DNA of 64,000 bases from Streptomyces xanthophaeus. GTDB lineage: Bacteria > Actinomycetota > Actinomycetes > Streptomycetales > Streptomycetaceae. This document shows positions 1 through 12,918 of the stretch, one piece after another (positions within the stretch are counted from its first letter, which is position 1; the number at the start of each line of letters is the position of its first letter). Below the pieces are notes generated by a model, which made no database searches, was not told the DNA's origin, and worked only from the letters and a program-made list of their open reading frames with translations. Made by a program: the position numbers and the translations under genes. The stretch covers positions 2,418,001 through 2,482,000 of the forward strand of contig NZ_CP076543.1 of NCBI RefSeq assembly GCF_030440515.1, read 5' to 3'.

Positions 1-2787
<2,787 letters not shown>

Positions 2788-2913
2788 TTCGCTCCTTTTA
2801 GGTCCGGGTTACGCCGGACCGTCGCTACTTCATGGGCGTACTCATCGCGTACTCATCGAGTGCTCATCGCAATCTCGACCTACTTCCAACTCGCGAGGTA
2901 CCTGACCGCACGG

Positions 2914-3222
2914 TTATCCGTGCCGTACTACTTCTCTTACGGTGTGCCCGGCCTCACCGGCCACGGCTTTGCGCAGGTTCTCCGTGTCGAGCGCTCCGGC
3001 GGACCGAAGGGCCCGGGGGAACGCTCGGCGGCGAATCGCCTGGTCGAGGCAGACCGCGGCGGGGTGCACATAAGCACCCCGTCCCGGCCGCGTACCGCGT
3101 GGATCGGGAACGCATGCGTCCCCGTCCGCCACGACGCGCAGCAGATCGTTCTTGGCCGCTCGCTCCCGACACCCCACACAGGTGCGTTCGGGGCATGCGC
3201 GGGCTTGCGTCCGGCCAGACAC
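2914..3222 (-). CDS. ylxR: YlxR/RnpM-family RNA-binding protein
   Basis: A 102-residue basic protein of the YlxR (DUF448) family, normally encoded between nusA and infB, as here. The family signature CVGCRERAAK near residue 15 and the GRGAYVH block near residue 48 are visible. Members bind RNA, and RnpM has been linked to RNase P. The start is GTG 3222. It lies 145 bp downstream of nusA and 126 bp upstream of infB, so it may be partly uncoupled from both. The local role is inferred from family and position only. Confidence 0.9.
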   Translation of the reverse strand: MSGRTQARACPERTCVGCRERAAKNDLLRVVADGDACVPDPRGTRPGRGAYVHPAAVCLDQAIRRRAFPRALRSAGALDTENLRKAVAGEAGHTVREVVRHG

Positions 3223-3337
3223 GCCTAAGTCTACCTCCCCGCACCGACCTCTCTCCCTGCAAGTCGCGGGGGAAAGATCGAACGGCTGTCGTGTTGTCTT
3301 GATATCCGCTGCCGGAGCAGCGGCCGTGCACCCTGTC

Positions 3338-3363
3338 TACCGTCCGGGGAAGCCCGGACGGTA
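3338..3363 (-). terminator. Hairpin after nusA
   Basis: A perfect 11-bp stem (TACCGTCCGGG paired with its complement) with a GAAG loop sits 6 bases past the nusA stop. A second 7-bp hairpin lies at 3306-3323. There is no U-tract, as usual in high-GC actinobacteria. It probably attenuates rather than ends transcription, since ylxR and infB follow on the same strand. Confidence 0.6.
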
Positions 3364-3368
3364 CCGGT

Positions 3369-4379
3369 TTATTCCCCGCCCCGGTCCCGGTCGGCGTCCG
3401 GGGACGCCTCGGTGTCGGGACGGATGTCGATGCGCCAGCCGGTGAGCCGCGCGGCGAGGCGGGCGTTCTGGCCCTCCTTGCCGATGGCCAGCGACAGCTG
3501 GTAGTCCGGCACGGTCACCCGCGCGGACCGGGAATCCCAGTCGACGACCTCGACCTTGCTCACCCGGGCGGGTGACAGCGCGTTCGCGACCATCTCCGCC
3601 GGGTCGTCCGACCAGTCGACGATGTCGATCTTCTCGCCGTGCAGTTCGGCCATCACGTTGCGCACGCGGCTGCCCATCGGGCCGATGCAGGCGCCCTTGG
3701 GGTTCAGGCCCGAACGGGTGGACCGGACGGCGATCTTGGTGCGGTGACCGGCCTCACGGGCGATCGCAGAGATCTCGACGCTGCCGTCGGCGATCTCCGG
3801 GACCTCCAGCGAGAAGAGCTTCTTCACGAGGTTGGGGTGGGTGCGCGAGAGGGTCACGGACGGACCGCGGACACCCTTCGCCACCCGCACGACGTACGCC
3901 TTCAGGCGCAGACCGTGCGTGTACTCCTCGCCGGGGACCTGCTCCTGCACCGGCAGGATGGCCTCCAGCTTGCCGATGTCGACGAGGACGTTCTTGGGGT
4001 CCTTGCCCTGCTGGACGACGCCGGTGATGACGTCGCCCTCACGGCCGGCGAACTCGCCGAAGGTCAGGTCGTCCTCGGCGTCACGCAGACGCTGCAGGAT
4101 CACCTGCTTGGCGGTCGTCGCGGCGATCCGGCCGAAGTCCGACGGGGTGTCGTCGAACTCCTTGGGCTCCTGGCCCTCTTCGAGATCTCTCGGGTCTTCC
4201 GTCGCCCACACGACCACGTGACCGTTGGTGCGGTCCAGCACGACGCGAGCGCGGCGGAAGCTCCCCTCGGTCCGGTGGTACGCGATGAGGAGGGCCGACT
4301 CGATCGCTTCGACGAGCAGGTCGAAGGAGATCTCCTTCTCCCGGACCAGACCCCGCAGGGCACTCATGTCGATGTCCAC
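3369..4379 (-). CDS. nusA: Transcription termination/antitermination factor NusA
   Basis: A 336-residue RNA polymerase-associated factor that controls pausing, termination and antitermination. Visible are the N-terminal polymerase-binding domain (1-110), an S1 domain (about 125-200, with [12 protein letters not shown] and [13 protein letters not shown]) and two KH domains (about 200-325, including [14 protein letters not shown] and [19 protein letters not shown]). It lacks the C-terminal acidic repeats of the E. coli protein, as is usual in actinobacteria. The GTG start at 4379 follows GAGGAGG located inside the end of rimP. Only 2 bp separate the genes, so they are co-transcribed. Confidence 0.96.
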   Translation of the reverse strand: MDIDMSALRGLVREKEISFDLLVEAIESALLIAYHRTEGSFRRARVVLDRTNGHVVVWATEDPRDLEEGQEPKEFDDTPSDFGRIAATTAKQVILQRLRDAEDDLTFGEFAGREGDVITGVVQQGKDPKNVLVDIGKLEAILPVQEQVPGEEYTHGLRLKAYVVRVAKGVRGPSVTLSRTHPNLVKKLFSLEVPEIADGSVEISAIAREAGHRTKIAVRSTRSGLNPKGACIGPMGSRVRNVMAELHGEKIDIVDWSDDPAEMVANALSPARVSKVEVVDWDSRSARVTVPDYQLSLAIGKEGQNARLAARLTGWRIDIRPDTEASPDADRDRGGE

Positions 4380-4381
4380 GG

Positions 4382-4879
4382 CTACGCCTCCTCTTCCTTC
4401 TTGTCCTTGCGGTTGAACTCGATCTCGACACGCGCCTTGGCGATGTCGGTGAATGCGATGCGCCGGGCGGTCGCCTTGCGGCCCTTCACGCCCGGTACTT
4501 CGAGGTCCAGGCCCTCGTCGTCGGCCTCGAGGATGCGGGCGACGAGTTCCCCGCCCTCTGCCAGCTGGAACTTCACGAGGCGGCCGATGGCCCGTACGTA
4601 GTGACGGTGGTCGGTCAGCGGGCGGTCGGCGCCCGGCGAGCTGACTTCGAGGACGTACTCGTCCTCACCCATCACATCGGTTTCGTCGAGCTTGTCGGAG
4701 ACCTCGCGACTCAGCTCCGCACACGCGTCCAGCTCCACGCCCTCGTCGGAGTCCACGATGATCCGCAGCATCCGGCGCTTGCCCGCCCGCGACATCTCGA
4801 TCTCTTCGAGGTCCAGGCCCTTGGCGGCGACGAGCGGCTCCAGCAGTCCGCGCAGCCTGTCGCTCTGGGTGGTGCTCAT
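4382..4879 (-). CDS. rimP: Ribosome maturation factor RimP
   Basis: A 165-residue protein needed for 30S subunit maturation. The sequence shows the two-domain RimP layout, with the N-terminal [18 protein letters not shown] segment and the conserved [14 protein letters not shown] block at about 80-95 ahead of the SH3-like C-terminal half. It is the first gene of the rimP-nusA-ylxR-infB operon and diverges from the lipoprotein gene at 5047. Confidence 0.95.
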   Translation of the reverse strand: MSTTQSDRLRGLLEPLVAAKGLDLEEIEMSRAGKRRMLRIIVDSDEGVELDACAELSREVSDKLDETDVMGEDEYVLEVSSPGADRPLTDHRHYVRAIGRLVKFQLAEGGELVARILEADDEGLDLEVPGVKGRKATARRIAFTDIAKARVEIEFNRKDKKEEEA

Positions 4880-5046
4880 CCGGGTGACTCCTCGGCCGCG
4901 TGTGCTGTTGTGATTTCCGTCGTGTGTCAGGTCAAAGGGTATCCGGTGTCGGAGGGTGTTGCCGTCCGCCCTGTGGACAGGGCCCCGGGTACCGTGATCA
5001 CACCCTGCCCCGCCATCAGCCCCGTCATCACCCGGAGGACGTCGCC
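4880..5046. promoter_or_regulatory. Divergent promoter region rimP / lipoprotein
   Basis: A 167-bp region between divergent genes that must hold the promoter of the rimP-nusA operon and that of the 5047 gene. GTCACCCGGAGGACGTC just before 5047 supplies the ribosome site of the rightward gene. I could not assign -35/-10 boxes with confidence. Confidence 0.4.
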
Positions 5047-5589
5047 GTGCCCTGGACTCTGCCTTCGCGACCCTCGCGCAGGAGCCTGCTCGCCGGTACG
5101 GCCGGTGCGGCCGGTGCCGCGCTGCTGACCGGGTGCTCCGGCGGGCGCGCGACCGACGCCGCCCTCACGATTCCACTCGAACGGCGGATGCGGGAGAGCG
5201 CCGTCCGTGACAGTACGCGACTGCTGGAACGTTACGACGCCACGGCGGCCGCCCACCCGGCCCTGTCCGCGCGGCTCGCTCCGCTGCGCGCCGCCGTCGC
5301 CGCCCACACCGCGGCCCTGTCCCTCACCCCTTCGGCCCCGCCGTCCCCCTCCCCGTCCGGGTCCGGCGGTACGGGTGCCGCCGCGCCCGCGGCGAGCGGC
5401 GAGCCGGTGCCGCCGGCACCCGCCGAGGCCCTGACCGCACTCGCGGACGCCGAGCGGAGCCTGTCCGAATCCCGGACCATCGACCTGGCCGGGGCCCCCG
5501 GGGAGCTGGCCCGGCTGCTGGCCTCGGTGGCCGCCTGCGGCGCCGTACACGCGTACCTGCTGACCTCGAACCCCGGAGCCACCTCGTGA
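5047..5589 (+). CDS. Tat-type lipoprotein of unknown function
   Basis: A 180-residue secreted lipoprotein. The start is taken as GTG 5047, because this puts a twin-Arg signal at the N-terminus (RPSRRSLLAG, residues 8-17), a hydrophobic stretch and the lipobox LLTGC (Cys about residue 31). An upstream in-frame start at 4900 would add a non-signal-like extension. The rest is Ala-rich and helical with a Ser/Pro linker (residues about 98-125). Its TGA overlaps the GTG of the next gene, so the two are translationally coupled. The function is unknown; linkage suggests it works with the ferritin-like protein. Confidence 0.8.
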   Translation: MPWTLPSRPSRRSLLAGTAGAAGAALLTGCSGGRATDAALTIPLERRMRESAVRDSTRLLERYDATAAAHPALSARLAPLRAAVAAHTAALSLTPSAPPSPSPSGSGGTGAAAPAASGEPVPPAPAEALTALADAERSLSESRTIDLAGAPGELARLLASVAACGAVHAYLLTSNPGATS

Positions 5590-6053
5590 AGCCCGAACCC
5601 TCGCCCGCCGGCCGGGCCCTGGAGGCCGCCCAGGCCGCGCTCGCGGCCGAACACGCGGCCGCGTACGGCTACGGGGTGATCGGCGCCCGGTCCACCGGCG
5701 ACCGCGCCAAGCAGGCCCGGGAGGCGTACGGCGGCCACCTCGCGCGGCGCGACGCGCTCGCCCGGACCGTACGGGAGCTGGGCGGCGCGCCGCGCCCCTC
5801 GGAGGCCGCGTACGCCCTGCCGTTCGAGGTGCGCACCCCGGCCGACGCCGGGCGGCTGGCCGCCGAGATCGAGGACCGGGTGGCCGGCGCGTACTCCGAT
5901 CTGGTGCGCGCGGCGGAGGGTCCGCTGCGCCGCGAGGCGGCCGACGCGCTGAGCGCGGCGGCAGTGCGCGCGGCACGCTGGCGTGGTGTCGGCGTAGCCT
6001 TCCCTGGGCTCACGGAACGCGCTGACGAGGCGCAACGGGCCCAGCACAGCTGA
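5586..6053 (+). CDS. Ferritin-like domain protein (DUF4439 type)
   Basis: A 155-residue, largely helical protein with a ferritin-like four-helix pattern and regularly spaced acidic residues and HA pairs (EHAAAYGYGVIG near 24-35). It resembles the DUF4439 family found beside small lipoproteins in Streptomyces. The GTG start overlaps the upstream stop by 4 bp. Metal binding is not certain from sequence. The family assignment is from memory of similar actinobacterial gene pairs. Confidence 0.75.
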   Translation: MKPEPSPAGRALEAAQAALAAEHAAAYGYGVIGARSTGDRAKQAREAYGGHLARRDALARTVRELGGAPRPSEAAYALPFEVRTPADAGRLAAEIEDRVAGAYSDLVRAAEGPLRREAADALSAAAVRAARWRGVGVAFPGLTERADEAQRAQHS

Positions 6054-6069
6054 AAGGGACCACGCACGC

Positions 6070-6972
6070 ATGGCTTTCGAACCGCCGCAGCGGCTTGTAC
6101 GGGCGCTCGGCGAGATGCCGGAGACGGCGCAGGACAAGGACTGGCTGGGGCAGTTGCCCCGACTCACCGAGGCCGCGCTGTCCCGGCGCGGGGTGGAGGC
6201 CCGGCGGGTGCAGGCCCCGGGAGGCCGCAGCAGTCTGGTGGTCCTCGTCACGTACGCCGACGGGACCCCGGCCGCACTGAAGCTGGCTCCCCCGCACGCC
6301 CGGCCCGACCGCGAGCTGGCCGCGCTGGCCCACTGGGGCGGTTTCGGGGCGGTACGGGTCCTCGACACGCGGCATCACGACGACGACGGGGCGCTGCTGC
6401 TGGAGCGGCTGCACCCGGAGGTGTCGCTGCGGTCCCTGCCGGAGGCGAAGGCCCTGCTGGAGGCGAGCGGCACGCTGCGCAGGCTGTGGGTGGCGCCGCC
6501 GGCCGGGCACGGGTGGGAGACGGTGGCGGAGCGCACCGCGTGGCAGTCGGAGGCGCTGCGGGCGGCCCCGGCAGAGACCCGGGACCTGGCGGACACCGCG
6601 CTGGCGATGCGGGCGGAGCTGGTGGCGGCCCCGCCGGAGGAACTGCTGCTGCACGGGAACTTCCGGCAGGGCAAGGTGCTGGCGGGCGAACGGGCTCCGT
6701 GGCTGACGGTGGGCCCCGATCCGCTGGTCGGCGAGCGGGCGTACGACCTGGCACGGCTGGTCCGGGACCGGCTGGAGGACCAGGTGGCCTCCTCGGCGGG
6801 GGCGGCGGGGGCCCGGCGCCGGGTGAACAAGCTGGCGGACGCGCTGGAGGTGGACCGGGAGCGGCTGCGGGGCTGGACGCTGTTCCGGGCGGTGGAGTCG
6901 GGCAACCGCGCCCTGGCCGCCGGGCGCCGGCGAGACGCGGAACTGCTGCTGGAGTTCGCCGCCTGGTTGTAG
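6070..6972 (+). CDS. Aminoglycoside-phosphotransferase-fold protein, probably inactive
   Basis: A 300-residue protein of the streptomycin 6-kinase-like APH fold. The catalytic loop that normally reads HGDxxxxN reads HGNFRQGK here (about residues 197-204), so the catalytic Asp is Asn and the metal-binding Asn is Lys. The following DPLVGERAYDLARLV segment keeps the family shape around the second Asp. It may be a pseudokinase or a binding protein rather than a resistance enzyme. It lies 16 bp downstream of the ferritin-like gene on the same strand. Confidence 0.8.
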   Translation: MAFEPPQRLVRALGEMPETAQDKDWLGQLPRLTEAALSRRGVEARRVQAPGGRSSLVVLVTYADGTPAALKLAPPHARPDRELAALAHWGGFGAVRVLDTRHHDDDGALLLERLHPEVSLRSLPEAKALLEASGTLRRLWVAPPAGHGWETVAERTAWQSEALRAAPAETRDLADTALAMRAELVAAPPEELLLHGNFRQGKVLAGERAPWLTVGPDPLVGERAYDLARLVRDRLEDQVASSAGAAGARRRVNKLADALEVDRERLRGWTLFRAVESGNRALAAGRRRDAELLLEFAAWL

Positions 6973-7014
6973 GGCATACCGTAGATATCGAGGTATGTCC
7001 GGCAGGGGGCCGTC

Positions 7015-7974
7015 ATGGTCGAAGAACTGCTGACAGCGGCCATCGCCACGGGTGTGGGTGTCGCGGTCTACGTGGGCGCCGCCGCCCGGGTGGTGAAGCA
7101 GTACGAGCGGGGCCTGGTCTTCCGCTTCGGCAGGCTGCGCGAGGAGGTCCGCGGGCCCGGCTTCACGACGATCGTGCCCTTCGTGGAGCGGCTCCGTAAG
7201 GTGAACATGCAGATCGTGACGCTGCCGGTGCCCGCCCAGGAGGGCATCACCCGGGACAACGTCACGGTGCGGGTGGACGCGGTCGTGTACTTCAAGGTCG
7301 TCGACCCGGCGAGCGCGATCGTGGCGGTGGAGGACTACCGCTTCGCCGTCTCGCAGATGGCGCAGACCTCGCTCAGGTCGATCATCGGAAAGTCGGACCT
7401 GGACGATCTGCTGTCGAACCGGGAGATGCTCAACCAGGGCCTGGAGCTGATGATCGACAGCCCGGCGGTGGGCTGGGGCGTGCAGATCGACCGGGTCGAG
7501 ATCAAGGACGTCTCGCTGCCGGAGACGATGAAGCGGTCGATGGCCCGGCAGGCGGAGGCGGACCGGGAGCGCCGGGCGCGCGTGATCAACGCGGACGCGG
7601 AGCTGCAGGCCTCGCACAAGCTCGCCGAGGCGGCGGAGGTCATGTCGGAGCAGCCGGCGGCGTTGCAGTTGCGTCTGCTCCACACGATCGTGGCGGTCGC
7701 CGCCGAGAAGAACTCCACGCTGGTGCTGCCGTTCCCGGTGGAGCTGTTGCGCTTCCTCGAGCGCTCGGCCCCTCCGCCCGCGGCGGCTCCCGCGCGGGAG
7801 GAACCGGCCCCGGCCGGCCCGGCTTCCGAAGGCCCCGGGCCGGCCGAGGTCGCGGATGCGGACGTCGACGCGCTCGACGCAGCCTTGGCTCCGGACGCGC
7901 TGGAGGGCCCGGTGGACGGCCTGATGCTGGACGCGCGACCGCCGGAGGAGGAGCGGGAGGGGCTGCGCGAGTAG
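7015..7974 (+). CDS. SPFH/stomatin-like membrane protein (slipin)
   Basis: A 319-residue protein with one N-terminal membrane segment (residues about 5-24) followed by a prohibitin/stomatin (SPFH) domain: VKQYERGLVFRFGR, then PGFTTIVPF, then VDAVVYFKVVDP. A charged coiled-coil stretch follows (about 180-215) and an Ala/Pro/Glu-rich tail (about 250-319). Such proteins form oligomeric scaffolds on the inner leaflet and often control proteolysis or microdomains. A 42-bp gap separates it from the APH-fold gene. It is convergent with proS. Confidence 0.9.
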   Translation: MVEELLTAAIATGVGVAVYVGAAARVVKQYERGLVFRFGRLREEVRGPGFTTIVPFVERLRKVNMQIVTLPVPAQEGITRDNVTVRVDAVVYFKVVDPASAIVAVEDYRFAVSQMAQTSLRSIIGKSDLDDLLSNREMLNQGLELMIDSPAVGWGVQIDRVEIKDVSLPETMKRSMARQAEADRERRARVINADAELQASHKLAEAAEVMSEQPAALQLRLLHTIVAVAAEKNSTLVLPFPVELLRFLERSAPPPAAAPAREEPAPAGPASEGPGPAEVADADVDALDAALAPDALEGPVDGLMLDARPPEEEREGLRE

Positions 7975-8008
7975 CGCTGCGCGGAGCCCTCTCCCCACCC
8001 CGCGGTTT

Positions 8009-8160
8009 CCCGGGCTCTGCCCGGACCCGCGCCTCAAACGCCGGCGGGGCTGAAACTGCGCTCCGCGCGACCCGGCCCGCCGGCTCCATGCCGGTCCGGC
8101 CGGACATATCCAGCCCCGCCGGCGTCTGAGGCGCGGCTTCCGGGGCGGAGCCCCGGGAGG
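8009..8160. repeat. Compound inverted repeat between convergent genes
   Basis: Two 25-bp arms, 8028-8052 and 8111-8135, are reverse complements with one mismatch (core CGCCGGCGGGGCTG). They are flanked by a second, looser pair, CCCGGGCTCTGCCCGG near 8009 and CCGGGGCGGAGCCCC near 8140. As I recall, this CAGCCCCGCCGGCGTCTGAG-type unit is scattered many times through Streptomyces intergenic DNA. Here it sits between the SPFH gene and proS and would act as a two-way terminator. Confidence 0.75.
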
Positions 8161-8176
8161 CGGGCCGCAGTAGGCG

Positions 8177-9874
8177 CTACGACGTCAGGCGGGACAGGGC
8201 TTGCGCCAGGGGGAGTTCCTCGCGGGTGCCCGACGCGCGGTGCTGGAGTTCGACCACCCCGTCGGCCGAGCGGCGGCCCGCCACCAGGATCCACGGGACG
8301 CCGATCAGTTCCGCGTCCGTGAGCTTCACGCCGGGCGACAGGCCCGGGCGGTCGTCCAGCAGCACCCGCAGACCCGCCGCGGCCAGGGCCGTCGCCGCCT
8401 CCTCCGCCAGCGCCAGCGGCACCGCCTTGCCCGCCGCCACCACGTGGACGTCGGCCGGGGCCACCGCCGCGGGCCAGCACAGGCCGCGCTCGTCCGCCGT
8501 CTGCTCGGCCAGCGCCGCCACCGCACGCGAGACGCCGATGCCGTACGAACCCATCGTGACCCGGACCGGCTTGCCCTCGCGGCCGAGCACGTCCAGCCCG
8601 AAGGCGTCGGCGTACTTGCGGCCCAGCTGGAAGATGTGCCCGATCTCGATGGCCCGGTCGAGCTTCAGCCCCGCCCCGCAGGACGGGCAGGGGTCGCCCG
8701 GCTCCACGACCACCACGTCCAGGTACCGGTCGACCTCGAAGTCCCGTCCGCAGACCACGTTCCGGGCGTGCGTGTCCGCCCGGTTGGCCCCCGTGACCCA
8801 CGAAGTGCCGGGCGCGACACGGGGGTCGGCCAGGTAGCGGACCTTCTCCAGACCCTGCGGGCCCACGTAGCCGCGTACCAGGTCCGGGCGGCCTTCGAAG
8901 TCCTCGGCCGTCACCAACTCCACCACCGCCGGGGCGAGGTGCTCGCCCAGCTTGCCGAGGTCCACCTCCCGGTCCCCCGGCACGCCCACGGCCGTGATCT
9001 CGCCGTCGACCTTGACCAGGAGGTTCTTCAGCGTCGCCGAGGCGGGTACGCCCAGGTGCGCGGCCAGGGTCTCGATCGTCGGGGTGTCCGGGGTGTCCAC
9101 CTCCTCCAGCGGCAGGTGCTCGGCGGTCACGGGAGCCAGGGCGAAGGTCACGGCCTCCGTGTTCGCCGCGTAGTCGCAGGACGGGCAGTCCACGAAGGTG
9201 TCCTCGCCCGCCTCGGCCGGGGCCAGGAACTCCTCCGACGCCGAGCCGCCCATCGCGCCCGAGACGGCCGACACGATCCGGTGGTCCAGGCCGAGCCGCT
9301 CGAAGATGCGGACGTACGCCTCGCGGTGGAGCCGGTAGGACTCCTCGAGGCCTTCGTCGGACACGTCGAAGGAGTACGAGTCCTTCATCTGGAACTCGCG
9401 CCCGCGCAGCACCCCGGACCGGGGCCGTGCCTCGTCGCGGTACTTGGTCTGGATCTGGTACAGCATGACCGGCAGGTCCTTGTAGGAGGTGCACTGGTCC
9501 TTCACCACGAGGGTGAAGATCTCCTCGTGCGTCGGCCCGAGCAGGTAGTCCGCCCCCTTGCGGTCCTTGAGCCGGAACAGCAGGTCCCCGTACTCCGACC
9601 AGCGCCCGCTGACCTCGTACGGCTCCTTCGGCAACAGGGCCGGGAGCAGCACCTCCTGGGCCCCGATCGCGTCCATCTCCTCGCGGACGACGCGCGAGAC
9701 GTTGTCCAGGACCCTCTTGCCGAGCGGCAGCCAGGTCCAGACCCCGGCCGAGCTGCGCCGGACGTAGCCGGCGCGGACCAGGAGCCGGTGGCTGAGGGTT
9801 TCGGCGTCGGCCGGGTCCTCGCGGAGGGTCTTGGCCATGAGGCGGGACATGCGCTGCACGTGTTGCGTAGACAT
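8177..9874 (-). CDS. proS: Prolyl-tRNA synthetase
   Basis: A 565-residue class II aminoacyl-tRNA synthetase that charges tRNA-Pro. The bacterial-type layout is visible: the catalytic core with PTHEEIFT and [24 protein letters not shown] motif 2 (about 110-160), an editing insertion domain (about 225-390), motif 3 [13 protein letters not shown] (about 445), and the C-terminal anticodon-binding domain. The length is normal for the bacterial form. The ATG at 9874 is the natural start. It is single, convergent with the SPFH gene and 42 bp from the next minus-strand gene. Confidence 0.97.
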   Translation of the reverse strand: MSTQHVQRMSRLMAKTLREDPADAETLSHRLLVRAGYVRRSSAGVWTWLPLGKRVLDNVSRVVREEMDAIGAQEVLLPALLPKEPYEVSGRWSEYGDLLFRLKDRKGADYLLGPTHEEIFTLVVKDQCTSYKDLPVMLYQIQTKYRDEARPRSGVLRGREFQMKDSYSFDVSDEGLEESYRLHREAYVRIFERLGLDHRIVSAVSGAMGGSASEEFLAPAEAGEDTFVDCPSCDYAANTEAVTFALAPVTAEHLPLEEVDTPDTPTIETLAAHLGVPASATLKNLLVKVDGEITAVGVPGDREVDLGKLGEHLAPAVVELVTAEDFEGRPDLVRGYVGPQGLEKVRYLADPRVAPGTSWVTGANRADTHARNVVCGRDFEVDRYLDVVVVEPGDPCPSCGAGLKLDRAIEIGHIFQLGRKYADAFGLDVLGREGKPVRVTMGSYGIGVSRAVAALAEQTADERGLCWPAAVAPADVHVVAAGKAVPLALAEEAATALAAAGLRVLLDDRPGLSPGVKLTDAELIGVPWILVAGRRSADGVVELQHRASGTREELPLAQALSRLTS

Positions 9875-9916
9875 GTCGGGAGATTACCGGGGGCCCGGCG
9901 GCGCGCGGTACCGGTT

Positions 9917-10459
9917 TCAGGGCCTGCTCAGCGGCAGGGTGGCGCCCATGACGGCGTACGGCAGGCTCGCGCTCGGGAAGTGGACCTGGCGGGCGAGGTC
10001 GGTGTAGCCGAGGGCCCGGTAGAGGCCGCGGGCGGGGCTCTCGGTGTCGATGGCGGAGAGGATCGAGCGGGGCTCGGCGGCGTCGTCGGTGATGCCGGTG
10101 ATGAGGGCGCGGCCGACGCCGTGGCCCTGGAAGCCGGGGTGGACGTGCAGCTCGGTGATCACGAAGGAGCCGTCGAGCCAGTCCTCGTGCCCGCCGGCCC
10201 GCAGGTAGGGCTCGACGATGGTGGACCACCAGTGGGTGCGGTCGTTCGGCATCCCGTACACGAATCCGGTGAGCGCTCCGTCCTCGGCGAACGCCCCGAG
10301 GGCGCGGGCGCCGCGGCAGGTCATGTGGCGCTGGACGATGTAGCGCCGGATGCCGACCTCCTCCTCGCTGAGGCCGAAGGCGACGGCCTGCACGCGCAGG
10401 GCCTCGTCCACGCGGGCGGCGAGGTCGAGGGGACCGATGCGGACTCCGGAAGGCAGCAT
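9917..10459 (-). CDS. GNAT-family N-acetyltransferase
   Basis: A 180-residue protein with the GNAT fold. The acetyl-CoA site is seen in LHVHPGFQGHGVGRALI (about 120-136), preceded by a beta-strand (FVITEL) and followed by ARGLYRALGYTD. The acceptor substrate is unknown. It reads in the same direction as proS with a 42-bp gap, so the two may share a transcript. Confidence 0.85.
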   Translation of the reverse strand: MLPSGVRIGPLDLAARVDEALRVQAVAFGLSEEEVGIRRYIVQRHMTCRGARALGAFAEDGALTGFVYGMPNDRTHWWSTIVEPYLRAGGHEDWLDGSFVITELHVHPGFQGHGVGRALITGITDDAAEPRSILSAIDTESPARGLYRALGYTDLARQVHFPSASLPYAVMGATLPLSRP

Positions 10460-10539
10460 GCGGCGACCTTACTTCGCGGTACGGGGCTGCCGGAATGCCA
10501 TAGCCGGGGTCCGTGGCCGGCCTTTCGGATCAGGTGCGG

Positions 10540-10590
10540 CCGGGTGCCGGAACCGGGTGCCGGGACCGGGTGTCGGAACCGGGCGTCAGA
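10540..10590. repeat. 13-bp tandem repeat
   Basis: Three and a half copies of a 13-bp unit, CCGGGTGCCGGAA with small changes, start at 10540, 53, 66 and 79. Each unit contains CCGG pairs and can fold. The array ends in the stop codon of the upstream gene at 10586 and lies between the two GNAT genes. It may act as a transcript end or stabiliser. Confidence 0.75.
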
Positions 10591-11431
10591 AGAGCACGCT
10601 CATGAACGCGCCGACCTCGCGGAAGCCCACGCGGCGGTAGGCCGCCCGGGCTGCGGTGTTGAAGTCGTTCACGTAGAGGCTGACCACGGGAGCGACGTCG
10701 CGCAGCGCGTACTCGACGACGGCGGCCATCCCGGTCTCCGAGTGGCCCTGGCCCCGGAAGTCGGGGTCCACCCACACGCCCTGGATCTGGCAGGCGCGGG
10801 CGGTGGCGGCGCCGATCTCGGCCTTGAAGACGACCTTGCCGTCGTCGACGCGGGCGAAGGAACGGCCACTGGCGACGAGCTCGGCGACGCGGGCCTGGTA
10901 GAGCAGCCCGCCGTCACCGGCCATCGGCGAGATGCCGACCTCCTCGGTGAACATGGCCACGCAGGCGGGCATGATCAGGTCCATCTCGTCCTTGCGGATC
11001 CGGCGGACCCGCGGGTCGGACTCGACCGTGGTGGACGGGCGCTCGATGACCATGAGCGGCTGGTGCGAGCGGACCTCGCGGGCGGGTCCCCAGCTGGGCT
11101 CCAGGAGCTGCCACAGCAGCCGGGTGGACCCGGCGGGGCCGACGATGGAGGAGCAGCGGCGGCCGGTGCGGCGGGCCCGGTCGGCGAAGGCGCGTACGGC
11201 GTCGGGTCCGGCGCAGACGGGGACCAGGTTGGCGCCCGCGTAGCAGAGCGAGCGGAGCTCGCCGTCGGCGTACCAGCCCCACATCTCGCCGCCCAGGCGC
11301 CAGGGGTCGAGTCCGGCGACCTGGACCCGGGAGGTGACGAAGGCGTTCTCGACCGGCTCGCGTCCGAGGATGTCCATCGCGGCGTCGAGATCACTGGGCT
11401 CAAGGACCCGGGTGGTGGTCTGCGTCAACAC
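10586..11431 (-). CDS. Two-domain GNAT acetyltransferase (DUF4081 type)
   Basis: A 281-residue protein with a C-terminal GNAT domain (acetyl-CoA motif WVDPDFRGQGHSETGMAAV and VNDFNTAARAAYRRVGF) and an N-terminal half of the DUF4081 kind. I place the start at GTG 11431, behind GGTGAGG, giving the N-terminus VLTQTTTRVLEP. A GTG at 11467 would add 12 residues without a good ribosome site. The acceptor is unknown. As I recall, the gene is a regular neighbour of ispG in Streptomyces. Confidence 0.85.
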   Translation of the reverse strand: MLTQTTTRVLEPSDLDAAMDILGREPVENAFVTSRVQVAGLDPWRLGGEMWGWYADGELRSLCYAGANLVPVCAGPDAVRAFADRARRTGRRCSSIVGPAGSTRLLWQLLEPSWGPAREVRSHQPLMVIERPSTTVESDPRVRRIRKDEMDLIMPACVAMFTEEVGISPMAGDGGLLYQARVAELVASGRSFARVDDGKVVFKAEIGAATARACQIQGVWVDPDFRGQGHSETGMAAVVEYALRDVAPVVSLYVNDFNTAARAAYRRVGFREVGAFMSVLF

Positions 11432-11513
11432 TGGGGCCTCACCATGCAAGTCTGCTGATCTCCGCACTGTACCCGGCGGGGCCCGGGGATGCCGCGTCCG
11501 AGGTCACGAAAGA

Positions 11514-11553
11514 GCCCCGGACCGCCCCCGAACTGCGGGAACGGTGCCGGGGC
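11514..11553 (-). terminator. Terminator after ispG
   Basis: A layered hairpin: GCCCCGG-ACCG (11514-11524) pairs with CGGT-CCGGGGC (11542-11553) with one bulged G, and an inner CCCG/CGGG pair closes on a 5-base loop. It lies 35 bases past the ispG stop. Confidence 0.6.
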
Positions 11554-11587
11554 CACTGACGACGGGACCCGGTCCGGGCCCGGAGGA

Positions 11588-12745
<1,158 letters not shown>

Positions 12746-12861
12746 CTGCTGTGCAACCCCAAGGTGTGGATCAAGGTCCCGAGATCGGCGGGCTCCAGGC
12801 TTCGAGATTACGCCAACCAAGGCGCGGCCCGTGCATCCGAGGGGTGCGCCACCCGAACGTA

Positions 12862-12892
12862 GGGAGCCGGGCACGATCCGTGCCCGGCTCCC
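12862..12892 (-). terminator. Terminator after the M50 protease gene
   Basis: A perfect 14-bp stem (GGGAGCCGGGCACG and complement) with a 3-base ATC loop. It starts 26 bases past the protease stop and separates the dxr-protease transcript from ispG. Confidence 0.8.
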
Positions 12893-12918
12893 GTGACGCT
12901 GGGGCAGAGCCCCGTAAA

